Source: Gorsachius magnificus (lineage: Eukaryota > Chordata > Aves > Pelecaniformes > Ardeidae). From it: 64,000 bases of DNA. Made by a program: the position numbers and the translations under genes. Of the stretch, positions 22,140-37,134 are shown piece by piece. The first letter of the stretch is position 1. Every line of letters begins with the position of its first letter. The stretch is from contig CM067086.1 in NCBI GenBank assembly GCA_034008185.1, forward strand, positions 65,952,286-66,016,285. The letters run 5' to 3'. The notes under the pieces are model-generated. The model was not told the origin of the DNA. It ran no database searches and saw only the letters and a list, made by a program, of their open reading frames with translations.

Positions 22140-25100
22140 ACTCACAGAAGTCAAGTAATTCTGATTTTATATTCAGTCTTTGCAAATCAAGGATGTCCTA
22201 TTTTTACCATTCATTCAAGGCAAAAGTCTAAAAGCATGTCAAAAGCAGTAATTGAAAAACAGTAAACACGACAGTCTTGAAAATACGTTTAATGTCTAAT
22301 CTTATACAAAAGTGACAGCATTTTCAAAAAAATATCAAATCCTGTATTTATAGCTTCTCACTATCATACAGCAATATTTGTTTCATCTAAAGAAAATACA
22401 GCAGCAGGTGATAATCTATACTTTAAAGATGTGATTGCTTATATTTCATATTGTAAACAAATGCAGTATGTCAATCTCAAAGCACAAGTCAAAACGAACT
22501 TCTCAGCAATTTAACTCAAATGATGCATAGAAATGTACAAATTCCATTGCAAAAGCTTCAGGCCAGAAGTTGCTCACACTTGACATAACATGTGATAAAG
22601 TTACTACACGGTATATAGTGACAACTTGAGTTTTTACACAATAGATTAACAGGTATACCCTTTTCACTGCTATGCAAAGAACTTTGCTCACAAAAACAAA
22701 GGGCTTATGAAACAGTTTTCATGACCTCAAGAAATACGAATATACATTGAAAAACATCCCATATATACTGAATTTTAGCCTAAATGTTCCAGTAATAAAT
22801 CCTGCCTATTTCAGGAAGAACCTAGAAGTCTAGTTACTTTTACAAATCCCCTTTCCAAAAATCATTACTTGCTACGTTTGCTTTAGCCTTTCCTACCTCT
22901 TCCCATTCCCTGCAAAGACGTACGGCCAGTGCAATTTCAAGCTGGAGTACTGCTACTGCATGATCCATTCATTCGGAATAAATGTGGGTTTTTTCATTAC
23001 ATTGATTTAGAATCTAAGGCTGCAGGTATCAAAAAAGCACTTGAGCAAATGTAGTCAATGTTCTCTTATGTTAATTTTTGATTAGTCTTGCCAAGATCTA
23101 AGCCAAGTCTGTTTGGGGGGAAAGTGGGGCTTGTTTGAGGTTAGTGAAGACTTGCGCTTTTGGTTCCTGCTTCTAGGGTTACAGATGCTAGGTTTTAAGC
23201 TGAAACGTGAAGTATTTTTGTCCAGCTCCAGTATCATCTTCCTAAAACAAAAAATACACAGACCTTTGCTATTAGCTTTCCTGACGTTAGATTAAAACGG
23301 CCACAGCTAAGCTGACTGCTTTCTTCTGCAAAAATATTGCAGGAGTTTGCCATAAAGGCTAAGACCACTGACAAACATCACCACCAGGTCACCCCATTTG
23401 TTTTTAAGTAGTCCACCACATGCATGCAGGAAGCCACGATAAGGTACTGGAAGAGAATTAACTCGCTTTCACAGTTCCATGATACAAAGACTCCCTAATG
23501 AGCTACCACATTAAGCAAAATTTGTTCCTAATTCTACCTACAGAGGCTAAGTTAGGACATCCCCAGCTGGGGATGAAACAAACTGTCCATGGTCAAAGCC
23601 TAGGCTACAAAGTACCACAAAGAGTGCCAGAACTCCTCACCAACATGTGGCTGCGTGTCTTGGTAATGCTAAACCAGCATTGCAGCAAACCCCTCGCGTG
23701 CTCTTCGCACAGATATGGCAAGAATATGAAAACTTACTGCAGTGCCCCAGCAGAGGCGGGGGGACAGCTACACAGCAGTGCACAGGCTTCTAGACATTCA
23801 ATTACTCCCAAATTACACTTACTCAGTGAGGTATGCAGACCCCTACTTGAGAACAGAGGACTTCTCCCCATTACAGTCTTCAGCGGAGCCCTGACGAGAC
23901 CTCCTCGTTCTCAAGCGTGGCAATATGGGTCTTTGCAGCTGACAGAACTAAATGCCATGCCAAAAACCGCTGGGAAGGGAATTGTCAGGTTGGGGTTTTT
24001 TTTGATCTTTTAAGCTCAAGTTCAGTTTCTAGGGACTCTGAAAAAGTCTGCCGAGTTTACACAACTCAGCAGCAAAGTCGAATTTTAAATGACTAGAACC
24101 CAGGTTAGAAATAGGGAAGTACCTTACCTAAGTGGGAATCGGTTTCTCTTTACATAGACCAAGCCAAACTTCCAACCACCACAGAATGAGAACTGGCAAA
24201 ATGATGTCCTCATTTGCATGCATAAAACTCACATTTGTTGATTCGAAGTTAACTGCACATCCAGGTTATTTAATTTGCACATAAATGCCTGTTTGTGAAC
24301 ACGAACAGTGTGCTGACAAGTCAGACCAAGTATTTCAAATGTGTATCTTCTCTTCCGTAGTCCCAGACTGAGCAATTATTTTGAGTATATACAAAATGCT
24401 GAGAAAACCTTCAAGTTCACATGCTTGGTCTCTTTAGTTTGAATTACTGTAGCATGTTCAAAAATTAGATTTCTTGACAAAAATCTTGAAACACTTTTTA
24501 TTGACATTTTAGAATAACCTGAAAATAGACAAAATATGACTATCCATCCATTCAGCGACCAGCACAAGTCTGGCAACAAGACTTAAAGCATTCATGGAAA
24601 TTTAAGAATTAACATTTTTTCAAGTCCTTGGGCCTGATTCTTTATAATCCTTACTTGGCAGCTCTCGCTTTTCCAAGGAATACTTGCCGATGTAAGAACC
24701 ACAGATGCTAGTTTTATCTCTGCTCTCTGTAATTCATTTTATTAAACCAAACAATTATGCCGGCGTATGAGCAAGGTAAATTTATGCAAACTGCTCCTTC
24801 ATACCTCAAATGCACATACAAGAGGCGAGTACTCTTCACAGCCCCAAACATTACTGAAACAAAAACTGTAAAAATCTCTCTAAGTAGTGGATGAAGGTGG
24901 AAAGCTACAGTATTTTGTTGCCCAGAATGTATTCAACGGTAAGGCTGCAAGAGACAATAATTCATGGTCAATACAGGCTTTTCACATAGCAGTTAATGCA
25001 CAGTTACAAAAATTCATAATTAAAACCAAATTCATCCTTAGAATTTGTTATTCCCTCCCTGTGTGCCCTAGAAGCAATCTCTCTAGATTACACAGATGAG

Positions 25101-25395
25101 AATATTTTATCTTTCAGAAATTATTACAAGGCTTTCCCCCCCCTTTTTTGCCTTTTCGAGAAGGCTTTCCAAGTAGTGGAAAACCACTATAACGTGATGC
25201 TTAGACACATTTCAACTTGATATAATGTTACTGTTCTAGTATTTTAGTTAAGCATTTAAGAAGAAGTTGGCTATTATTCCATTGACTACAGAAATAAGAC
25301 AGATGTGCTGAAATTCCTTACCTGCGCTAACAGGTCTTATGCTACCAAATTTCCACGCTTAAATTATAATCTTTTAGAGTAATTCAAGACCAAAA
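22140..25395 (-). other. Probable MAPK1IP1L 3'UTR and/or last intron
   Basis: AT-rich sequence with no other gene. Minus-strand AATAAA hexamers lie at 24,738-24,743 and 24,497-24,502, either of which could end an unspliced transcript. A spliced transcript would extend toward 22,150. The true end is not decidable from sequence. Confidence 0.4.
23188..23241 (-). CDS. MAPK1IP1L: Candidate MAPK1IP1L last coding exon (alternative C-terminus)
   Basis: A strong acceptor (TATTTTTTGTTTTAG on the minus strand) is followed in phase 0 by 17 codons (EDDTGAGQKYFTFQLKT) and TAG. It would join to the CCCCAT|GTGAGT donor at 25,408. The tail does not resemble the SYH ending I recall for mammals, so the exon may instead be wholly 3'UTR or unused. 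Confidence 0.3.
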   Translation of the reverse strand, partial: EDDTGAGQKYFTFQLKT

Positions 25396-25398
25396 TTA

Positions 25399-26692
<1,294 letters not shown>

Positions 26693-28279
26693 TTTGCTGA
26701 AAAGTAAGGTAAGATAAAGTGAAATTTGTTGAAAATAATAAAACTATTTCAAGCAAGAGTTCATGAGACAAACTCTACATCTGTCTCATTCAAACCACAG
26801 TAAGTGTTGAACTGGTAGCGCTTCTTAGTGGTGGCTTTGTTTTAATGACTCTGTCCCATACAGGTATGTGCTACCCAAATACTTTCCTCTTGATAGAAGT
26901 TCTCATGAAAACCAAAGTCTTCAGCCTCTACCTGTCTCATCTCACACAGGACTGACATATAATGCAAATGAGTCACATTACCCTAAGAAAAAATATTTCA
27001 AATATTCATGCCGAGTAGGCAGCCTACCCAGACAGTGATGCCTGTAAAGTATTCGAGGTCTTTTCTAAACTGGGGCTCAGAGAAGTTATGGCAGGCTGCT
27101 TGCAGGTGAAATTAATGCACCTAAAACAAAACCCGATTAAATCCCCATGCAGATCTTATTGTCAGAAATATAAGAACTATAGTTTGCTGATGCTTTATCC
27201 TCCAAGTGTTTCAGAACATACTAAAGGTAGTGGATGCTCTTATTTACGTTCACTGCCTCCAGCCAGCTAGCGTTAACTCAAAGTGGATATGGCAAAGGTG
27301 TCATCAATGTGTACCGAACTTCTAACCTCTCAACACTTACAAGAAACATTGAAAATAGGGACCAAGGAGTCCTGTGCTATCTTTTCATGAAGACTACTGC
27401 ACTTAGAGCTTTCCAGAGCTTCACCACAATGAAAACTGACTGCCTTTGTCAGCCTTCATTAGCCGTACAAAAGGGCAGCTGTCACAAACCTGAAGTTATA
27501 TTCAGTTTGACCAACTGCCAACAAACAGTGACAAGAGGTGAAGAACTCTTGAAAGGATGACCAAGAGCAGCTGAAATAGATGGACATGCCCCAGTGCAGC
27601 CAGAAGGTTTTCAGGGTGAGCGTAGAAGATAGAGAGGAACACAAGAGGAGGAAAAATGCAACATTTAAGTTCAGAGCACAAACGCTACTGCCAAGTCGAC
27701 CCCCACAAAAAACAATCCTTGTTTTTCCTTGTTGATGGTGAAGACCTGGCTTTTAACACAGAGACTGGTGTTGGGGACGGAGGTTTGTACAGACAGAATA
27801 TGACATAGGTTTATAAGCTCCATTACATTATAAATTACATAATGCAAATAATGCACATATAAACTAGAGGCTTCTACTTACTATCCACACAATTTCCTAA
27901 TCTGAAGACAGGACTGGATCAGAACAAGGGGCTGGTTAGCTCAGCATGCCATTTTATCTTCAACAATGACAGCAGGGAAGAACAAGAACAGGGATGACGC
28001 TCACCCCAATACTTCGATGATTCCGAGCTCAGATACTTCCTAAGTTGCAGGCAATTTCTATGGAATAACAACCCTCAAAGAATCTTTTCCACAAACAGTT
28101 AGTTTCTCCGCCTGTACCTATAACATCCATTGGCGAGGAGCTCCACAGGGATGCTATCTGTTACACAAAAAAGGCACCTTCTTATTTGTTCTAGACCTGG
28201 ATCTCATGGGATTCAGTTGCTGCTCCTTCATTCTTGCAGCTGAGGAAATCGGCAAATCTATTCTTATCCGCCCTGCCCA

Positions 28280-28810
28280 TGCTGCTCATTATTCTACAGA
28301 TTTTTACTATTTTCTTTCAGTTGTTCCTTCTCCAGGCTGAGCTCCAGCTTATTTCACTGACCCTTGTGCAGCAGCTATTCCATACCTTTGATTATTCTCA
28401 CTGCCTCTCTTTGAGGCTTTTCCAATTCCTTTGTATCTTTTGAGATGAGTGACAAGAAAGAACCACATAGAATTCAAGATCTGGAATAACCACTGATTTA
28501 TACAGTTTCATAATTATGTTCTGGTTTGTCCTCTATTTCCTTCCTAATACTTCTTAATGTTTCATCTGCTTTTTGATTACTACAGAACTGACACTTTTGT
28601 GGCAATATTTCATTCCCCAGTGTTAAGGGTCAGCCCATCATTTCATATACGAAATTATATGCACCACTCTACATTTATCTACTCTGAATTACATCAGATT
28701 TATTGACATTGAATTACATCTGCCATTTTATTACCTAATCCTTAGTTTCCTGAATGGCTTCATATCAACAAGCCACTGCTCATCTCGTTTCCCCAAGTTA
28801 TTTATGACCA
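28280..28810 (-). mobile_element. Ancient CR1-like LINE fragment
   Basis: Divergent minus-orientation sequence (TTCTCCAGGCTGAGCTCCAG, CCACTGATTTATACAGTTTC, GAATTACATCTGCCATTTTA) matching the old amniote CR1/L3 type rather than the young bird copies. Boundaries are approximate. Confidence 0.6.
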
Positions 28811-28863
28811 CACCGAGCGACCCGGACCCCTGTAGAAACACAGTGAACTTCTCAAGTTACACT

Positions 28864-28920
28864 TAATAATTTAAATAAACCTTTTAAGAAACACCTAATA
28901 ATTTAAATAAACCTTTTAAA
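28864..28920 (+). repeat. 32-bp tandem duplication
   Basis: TAATAATTTAAATAAACC with CTTTTAA occurs twice, with a period of 32 bp. Confidence 0.9.
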
Positions 28921-31900
28921 AATACCTATCTACAAAGTTAGCGCCCTGGTGGAAGTCAGTGCCTAACTGCATGAATCCAAAGGTTTCTTAAAGCTCCAAC
29001 ATTAGCGTGTAACAGCAGTAGTTCCTTCAAGTGGGTACAAATACCTGAATCTTTGTATCAAACAAGGTACGCTGTTCAGATCAATGACCATTTGCTTAAA
29101 AGTTGAGAAACCAACTGAACTACATCAGGGAAGTGGTTTCTGCTCCTGTTATTAACAGCTCAGCCTTTCAAAAAGACATCAACCAGAAAAAGCTCAATTT
29201 CTTTTCAATAAATAGCTCTTATGTTAAAAGAGCTCGTCGGTTTTTGCAATGAACCATGCTCAATAATAATCAGAAGTTTATATATGCTTTTAGTGGCACT
29301 GTAGTTCAATTCACCTATACAGACACAGAAGCTATTTAATATAACCCACAAAATATAGGAAATCAAACACTGATATAGAGACAAGCATGAAAATAACTTT
29401 TTATATAAGTGTGTGTGTAAATGTATTCATAAGCCAAGAGAAACAACAGGTTAGAAAAAACCAACATCAAAACAGGCCAAGAGAATCATTCTTTCTTTAG
29501 GCAGATGGAGAGACGGGATAAGACCAACAGAAAAAACAGATCTACAAGAGATTGAAAAAAGCCCACAGAAGAAGTTAGAACATATGCTGCAAGGGAGAAA
29601 AGGAAGAGAGGAAACAAACCTAAAGGAGAACTGAGAAGAAAATCAAAACCATCATCTGTCACAAAAGCGATGGAGAGCAGTAAATTCGAGGCAAAGCAGT
29701 GGATGAATACAGTTGAAACAGGCCTGCTTACAAAATATCAACAAATACCCTCAATATTTGTCAGCAGACAATTTCAAAATATTTCTGTGCCATGAAAATT
29801 AAGGAAACAATTCTGCTGTATGACTTATGAAAAAAAAGTGTAGTCAAGCATAGCTTATAATGAGATTTAGTGGCTTTTTTATTTTGGCAAGCAGGCTAGA
29901 GCAACATTTGTTGGCAACATTTGGCATAACTGAGTCAATGCCAAGCATGTCAAGGATCCTCTTGCAGACAGGATGGCCTACTTCAGGGATGTTTTTTAAA
30001 CATATGTTTCATCTAGGTACTGCCACCTTCATTTAATAAAAAAGAAACTGAAATTACCTTTAGACACATTCAGATAACATATAAACTAATTTGGACTTAA
30101 ATCCAGACTCTATATTCCATTCAAGTTGTTCAACACTGGTATAAAGAACTTCAATCAAAACCTTCCAGAAATATCAATTACATTTGTTAAAAGTATTGCC
30201 CAAGGCATTCACATGCTCACAAATCAGACTGACAGGCGCTGTCAGATAGAAGACCTCCAAGTAACTCCATTTTAAAGTCCCCACTGTTCACCTGTGGGCT
30301 CAAGATTTTAGAAAATTGTACCAAATGGTGCCTTGACTAGATTTTCAAAGTCAGTCGAGTTAACAAATGGGACTCTTGAAGCTTTCCTAGATGAGGACTG
30401 TACAAGCACTGACATGAGCAGAGAAAAGCCGATTCATGTAATAGACTTCCGTTTTGCCACATTTAAACTCTACTTCAAATTATTCTTTCCTGGAGTTGGG
30501 GGGGAAGAAAGAGTGAGTGGAAGGAGGGTTCAGGAGTTTAAGTAATTTGGCAGGAGTAGAAAGACTACAGATCTGGCAGCATTCAAACTGCAGTCCTGCT
30601 CGCATCCCCTGTGCTGTAAGATAAGATTTCCTTTGTTTTCTAAAGGCTGCCGCCCCTGGAAACATCCCCCGCTTTCCAGAGCACAGAGCCTGCCAGCAGC
30701 TCCAGATCGGTTGGTCAGGGCCCCATTTCTCAGCCACCTCACATACGGCCAGAAGGACAAAAGAGAGAGGGAAAGAGAGAAACGACCGATGTCTGCAAAA
30801 AAGGCATCAGGAGCAGAATGTCTCTTATCCTGAAGGGCGATGGGAGGGCATGGAGGACTTCCACCACACCTATCCAGAAACCACACACAGCAAAATCTTC
30901 CGACCACAGTCGCAGGCCTCCCAGGCACCCACAAATTACTCCGGAGAACTAGCAGCAGGTAGGTGAGATGAGCAGGCCTGCCGGGCTCCAGGCAGCAGGC
31001 TGGAAGAAGATCAAGAAGCACTCTGACACAGAGATGGTTATGCTAATCCTACCAACAGCGTTCAAGACCAACGGGTGATTTTCAGCAAGGTATGTGAAAA
31101 CCTTGCGTTTCTGGAAGCGTGGTGCTACACGTGATGTACTAAACACATCAGCTTCCACAATAAAACAGCTCCGCCGTGTTTTTTAAGTTCTAAACCCTCT
31201 CCGATCACATCCAGCCCAACTGAAACTGATGGATGTACTCGCATTTTTTCCTCATGCCCTTGCCTTTCCCGGCTTTTATCCATCACCAGTCCCTAGAGAC
31301 CTCTGTTAGAAAGAGCTGTCCAAATCACTTTCTTTTACTAGAGCTATCCAAAACTAAGCATCAACTGCTTGCATTTTTTTTTTTTTTAGTTGTATGACAT
31401 TTTTCGAACACTTGATGTGCCAGATTTAGTTCCCGTCTCCAAGATCATCTTTCAAACACAGAAAAAAGGCTTTCTAGACGCAACAGGCTCTGCTGCATTT
31501 CCACTGGGTGGCATGGCTCTATCAGCAAAGAGGTTCTTTTGTCACTGTTACATGACTAATACCTACCAGCATAACCTCATCTACAACAAGATTTCTGCCC
31601 ACATAAGTATAACTACCCAACATAGCTATACACATAAAATGGAAGAGAGACCAAATCTTTGACAGCTTCTAAATGTTTTCTAAAATATGCTAATTTCTGC
31701 AGCTTCTACTTTGAGGCATGAAGCGTCAATGTTTTATAGCTGGCCTTTCCCGGTCTTTAATGCCTTCTCAGCAGCCACACTGATGCACTTGCCTGCCGTG
31801 CAATCGCTTAGTCTGACCCGCACATTTATTCCTTGGGAGAATAAAGACAACTGGTAAACAGACTGATGGGGGGAAAAAATAACAGTTACATCTTCAGTAG

Positions 31901-33169
31901 CTACTTGAGATTTGGTGATCTTTTTGCCCCTTCCTGTGTCTGTCTTGACTGACAAAAAGGAGGCAAGTCAGATTTTTAGTTTTCAGGTTTTCAGTTTCCA
32001 GGACAGATTTAATTAAGAGCGACAGCCAAGATGATGCGTGTTAGCGCATTTGCTATAAATTATCAACTACCAGAAAAAAACCCCACCATTCTTCAAAATA
32101 GAGGTCTTACCAGTTTCCAAGACCTGTAAAATATAAAGCCATAAGGAACTGTAATCTGTTCCAGTTTCCCACCCATGACAGTTTCACAGCTGCCTCCCCA
32201 CTGAGACCACACCTAATCATTTCAGATGGTCACCACACCACAGGCAGATGGTTCCAAACCCAGCACACATATATCACTTACGAGGTGGCTTATTTGTGTG
32301 CCAGCTGTGATACAAAACCAGTGGAGAACAGCGAGTCTCCGCTGCCAAATATTACTCCTGTCCACACCACCCTGCCCTGTGAATCTTGCAAAAGATATAT
32401 TAGACAAGCAGCTCAGAATAATTAAAATGTATCTTCCATAGCTGCCTCTAAACTTTCTTGAGAGCTATGGAGCCCTCCTCATCATGTTATTCTCATTTTT
32501 AAAAGCCTGCTTTATTTCTCACTTACAGCTTTAGCTTCCAATTATCAGTTCTTCAGAAGTCTTCCTGAACTAGCTGTAAAAACTATTTAAAGAATACCTG
32601 TGTTCTCTTCCTACCAAAGCTATATACTCAGGAATTATCTGCTTAATTATTTTCATTTGGTTTGGATGAAATAAATGTATTGACCACAAGCATTGGTGAC
32701 TCTCAAACATCTTCACTGCAGGGTTTTTGGTGTGCGTGTCCCCAGTAAAACCATCAAAACCGTGGGTCATAGTCCAGTTCTAGCCTCAACAGTGACAAAC
32801 CCACACACCTTTCTGCTCCTTTACAAAGGCTCTTTTCCTGAATAACTGCTTTTCGGGATACAATCTCACTACATGGATACAGCTGGCATCTTTCACATCT
32901 TGATTTGGCACTGTTAAAATGCACTCAAATGAACTCGAGTTTCAAGAATATCCAAAGTGCTTTCCAGGACTGGCAGGATATTCACCACAAATTCTTGCAT
33001 CAGCCACGGGTCTCCGGGAGGGTAGTTTCAGGGTGTGTCAGTTTTGTTTAAAAAAAACAACAACAAAAAAGCTACCTTTGTATCCACTGAGAACAAGGCT
33101 GAACGGCATCAGATCGATACTGTTTTCCACAGAATTCACCTAGAAACAAGTTCTCTTTCGGAGAGAACC

Positions 33170-33267
33170 CTTTGATGCCATCCCTTTGGGATGGCAGGGT
33201 TAGGGTAACGGTTGGACTTGACGATCTTAAAGGCCTTTTCCAACCTAGACGATTCTATGATTCTATA
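33170..33267 (+). mobile_element. CR1 LINE 3' tail, plus orientation
   Basis: GGTTGGACTTGACGATCTTA, CCTTTTCCAACCTAGACGAT, then TTCTATGATTCTATA. Confidence 0.85.
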
Positions 33268-33559
33268 CCACACAGCCTTCCCAGCAAGTCGGCTACCTTA
33301 ACTGTATTAACATTTGATAAAATTAATCAGCTTCTCATAAACCGCAAGAAATTGACCTTCTTTAGCAAGGAACCTGTGAGTTAAACAGTCACTTCCATGC
33401 AATCTGCATTCATCTGAATAAGCATGGGTAGATTTATGCTATATATTACAGACTACAGACTACAGATTACAGACTATAGCATAAATGCAAGCCGACAAGG
33501 TTTTTACCCAGTCAAGACACAGCAGCTACCACCGTTACACAGAGCGAGACGGGATCCGC

Positions 33560-34430
33560 TACGAACGAAGCTCCTTCGCTCAGCAGACCTCAGCAAAGCC
33601 GGCCCCAGGCAACCGAAAGCGGCAGCAGCCATTAGGCCGCCACCAGCACCCCGAAGCGATCCGCCCTCCCCCGGCGGCGGGTCTCCGGGCGGCGGAGGCT
33701 GGCTTCTGCCGCTCGCTCGAGGCCGGCGACCCCCCCACCCACCCCCAACGCCCTCCCCGCCCTCCGCAGCTCGCCGGGGCTGGGAGAGGCGGCGGCACCT
33801 CCCCCCGCCCGCCTCTCCCGGGGGTCTGACGAGGAGAGAGGCGGCTGCGGCCCGGCGGTCCCCGGAGGCGGTGGGGGATGGAAGCTCCCCTCCTTCCCCC
33901 CCCGCTCCCCGGTCAGGCCCTCCCTCCCGCTGGCTGCGGGGCCGGGCGGGGGGCAGCCCCAGCGGGTACCTGGGCGGGAGGAGCGCGGCGCGGCGCAGGC
34001 CCGGAGCGAGGCAGCAGGCGGCGGCCCGCAGCACCACCGCCACCCCGACGCCCAGCCGGAACCGGAACTGCGTCACACGCCCCGCCTCCCCACCGCCCGG
34101 AAGGGCACGCGCTTGGCCCCACCCCTCCCGAGGAGCGCCGCGGCTCCCCCCCCTCCCCGCCCACACCGCCCAGGGCCACGTGACAGCGGGCTCCGCCCCT
34201 CCTCCCCCCCCCGCCCCCCCCCGCGCGGTCACGTGGCGCCGCCCGCGCCCGGCGCGGGCCCTCGCCGCCCGCCGCCGCCCCGGTCTCCGCCGGGAGGGAG
34301 GGTCCGGCCCGGCCCGGCGGCGGCCTCGGCGTGCCCGGGGTGGGGGATACCCGGCACCGGCGGCTCCGCCCCCGCCGAAGGGTGCTTGCGGCGGCGGGAG
34401 GGTGACCTGTAGCCCTGTGCCGCCGTGGCT
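33560..34430. promoter_or_regulatory. CpG island, MAPK1IP1L promoter region
   Basis: Extremely CpG-dense. It contains two CACGTG E-boxes (34,177-34,182 and 34,230-34,235) and several GC boxes. The 342-codon ORF through it is a GC-composition artefact. Confidence 0.75.
33970..34090 (-). promoter_or_regulatory. MAPK1IP1L: Probable MAPK1IP1L non-coding exon 1
   Basis: In the CpG island the minus strand has a good donor CGCCCAG|GTACCC (exon edge at 33,970). Upstream lie GC-rich sequence and an ETS-like GTTCCGGTTCCGG near 34,055-34,068. The transcription start is inferred. Confidence 0.5.
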
Positions 34431-34452
34431 GTCAGGTCTCCCTCTGGGCTAG

Positions 34453-34525
34453 CACGGAACCATGGAATGGTTTGGGTTGGAAGGGACCTTTAGGGGTCGT
34501 TTAGCCCAAGCCCCGTCACAGCTCC
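34453..34525 (-). mobile_element. CR1 LINE, short 3' fragment
   Basis: CACGGAACCATGGAATGGTT, TGGGTTGGAAGGGACC and a truncated body. Confidence 0.75.
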
Positions 34526-34654
34526 CGCCCCAAGGCCCAGCCGCACGGCTGGCCGTGTCTCCATGAGGTCCCTCGGGGACGGGTTGGGTTGGGCTGGCAG
34601 CTCTCAGGTCTTGGGGCAGCAGCATTCGTTATCACCTACCTGACTGATCTCCAT

Positions 34655-35200
34655 AGAACCACGGAATGGTTTGGGTGGGAAGGGACCTTAAAAGTCCAAC
34701 CCCCTTGCAGGAGCAGGGACATCTTTAACTGGACCAGGTTGTTCACAGCCCCGTCCAACCTGGCCTGGAATGTTCCCAGGGATGGGGCCTCCACCCCCTC
34801 TCTGGGCAACCCCTGCCAGGGTTTCACCACCCTCACTGGAAAGAATTTCTTCCTTAGATCCAGCCTAAACTTACCCTGCTTCAGTTTAAAGCCATCCCCC
34901 CTTGTCCTGTCCCAGCTGGCCCTACTAAAAAGCTTGTCCCCCCCTTTCCTCTGGGCCCCCTTGAAGCCCTGAGGGCCGCACTCAGCTCTGCCCGCAGCCT
35001 CCTCTGCTCCAGGCTGAACACCCCCAACTCTCCCAGCCTGGCCTCAGAGCAGAGGGGCTCCAGCCCTCGGAGCATTTTAGTAGCCCTCCTCTGGCCCCGC
35101 TCCAACAGTTCCATGTCCTCCTTGTGCTGAGGGCTCCCGAGCTGGACGCAGGGCTCCAGGTGGGGTATCACAAGAGCAGAGTAGAGGGGCACCTAATCCC
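34655..35200 (-). mobile_element. CR1 LINE, 5'-truncated
   Basis: ATAGAACCACGGAATGGTTT then the same body as the copies at 14,524 and 16,667 (GGAAAGAATTTCTTCCTTAG, CTCCAACAGTTCCATGTCCT). Confidence 0.9.
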
Positions 35201-36739
35201 ACCAAATTTTACTTACTGGATGTTTATGGGTAACTCTTTATTTGCATTTCAGACCTAAAAGATGGATGGCGCACCTGAAAGATTGGCAGGTTTTCTCATA
35301 GGGGACAAGCAACTACCTCTCCCTCTGTACCTTCGTCTCCTCAGACCCTCCTGGTAAGGAGGACTAAATACATAGCCCCATTTTCCTGCCCCTCTGAGCT
35401 CTGGCACTAACCCTGCAAGCGGTGGCAAGTACAGATAATTCCATTAAACTCGGGAGAAACACGCCAACGGCTGTATCCTGGGCACTGACTGCCCTTCCAC
35501 TTGCGAGGGTGCGCCAATTTGCACTTCTCAGGGTCATTATCCGGCCATTTCTGAAGCAACTGGGAAAAATCATCCCCAGGATGGGGACCCCAGGCGCTAT
35601 GGCAGCTGCAACAGGCATGAAGCTGCAATATTTTTACTGATTTATTTGCATAGGTCATTACTACCTAAACCAAAAGGGTATTTGCTACAGACCCCAGTCC
35701 CATGATGGCATGGTTAATCTGCTCGCTCCGAATTTAATTAAACGCCCTGGAAAGTTTAGGCTGACTTCACGGTTCTTTTGCAATTGCCTTTCCAACACAG
35801 CGATCACTGGGAGTTCTTGTAGAAAGGGCTCTTCTGGCGTGACCTCGTTGGGAAAAATGAGCAAATACGAGTGAAATCAACCTTCCTCCTGGCTGTGCGC
35901 TGGGCTCAGCGGTTCAGCTCACCTTCACTTTGCCAAGTTCGAAAGGGCCCTGGGGCGGGGGGTTGCTGCTGTGTCCTGAACTGCCCGCGGTGACAGCAGG
36001 CGTCCCCAGAGTATGACGTTTCTTCCTGAGCAATCTGGTCGTTAGAAACCTTAATTAATGAGCACACGTGTGGCCGATGACGGTGATGATCTCTCACCTT
36101 AAATAGCAAACTGGGACTGCAAAGGCACTTTTAATCAATAACCTTACCAGCCAACCTCGCCAACCCTGATGCTGGGATCACCTGATGTGTAATAAATGTA
36201 TCCCCCCCTTTCTGCAGAAGCAGAATGGTGAATTTTTGTACAAATATTTATTTGTATATGCAGCTTTCCCCTGCTTTACGCAAACCTAGCTCTTCATCTG
36301 CCTGTATGTATACGCTGAAGGTTGTAAAAAGAGCTGCAGACTTCACATGATTTGTGTGCAACTGATCCATCTGAGCGCCAGGAATAGGGCTCGGGGGGCC
36401 TAACACCAAGCTCTGGCCACATCCTATTGGAAGAAATTGCTTTGCAATCTAAATTGTGTAATGGAAAAAAAAAGTTGGGATGAAATTGCAAATTTAGAGC
36501 TTGCGTGCAGCTCTCAAGGAAGACAATGGAAGCTGTGTGAAAGAAATTTGGCTCCCAATTAGTAAGAGGCATTATCTTCCATGCCTCCATTGTAGGACCT
36601 GCGATGGTGTTGTTTAAATTATGCAGAAAGGCTGTTTGCTATAAGCATGTGAGGGCAGTTCGTTATTACAGGTCCACATTGCAGGGCCTGTGCTGTTGCC
36701 TGTATGTTACAAGTATAGGCCACTGTTTTCTCTTCAGCA

Positions 36740-37110
36740 TCATATGAGTATTTGGGTTGGAAGGAAGCTCTGGTCTAACCTCCAGCTCAAAACAGGGCTA
36801 GCGTCGAACCTTGTCCAGCTGAGTGTTGAGTGTGTCCGAAGACGGAGATTGCGCAACCTCTCTGGGCGCTCAGTCCAGTCCCTAAATACCATCGCTGTGA
36901 ATACCACCATTATTCCTTGCATTTCGTCAGACCTTCCCTTGCTGCCACTTGTGACTGTGGCTGCTTGTCCTTTCGCCACGTACCTCTGCAAAGCATCTGC
37001 CTGCTCTGTAACCCCGCTCCGGGTGGCCGGAGGTTGCAATGAGATCCCTCCTCCCCTCTCTCCCAGCCCAACAATACAACTCCTGCGACCTCTCTTCATA
37101 CTTAAAGGGA
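36740..37110 (-). mobile_element. Degenerate CR1 fragment
   Basis: TTTGGGTTGGAAGGAAGCTC, CAACCTCTCTGGGC and TGTCCTTTCGCCACGTACCT follow the CR1 3' text with many changes. Confidence 0.65.
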
Positions 37111-37134
37111 GCACTTGAAGTACTCTCTTTGGTA

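Larger units (their letters stand above)
26697..33969. other. MAPK1IP1L intron 1
   Basis: About 7.3 kb, AT-rich. It contains an ancient CR1-like fragment (about 28,280-28,800), a 32-bp tandem duplication at 28,864-28,920 and a short CR1 tail at 33,170-33,267. No coding exon is recognised. Confidence 0.5.

Noticed and set aside
33424..34452. 342-codon ORF through the CpG island
   Set aside because: Extreme Pro/Arg/Ala composition and several overlapping long ORFs in other frames are what GC-rich DNA gives by chance.
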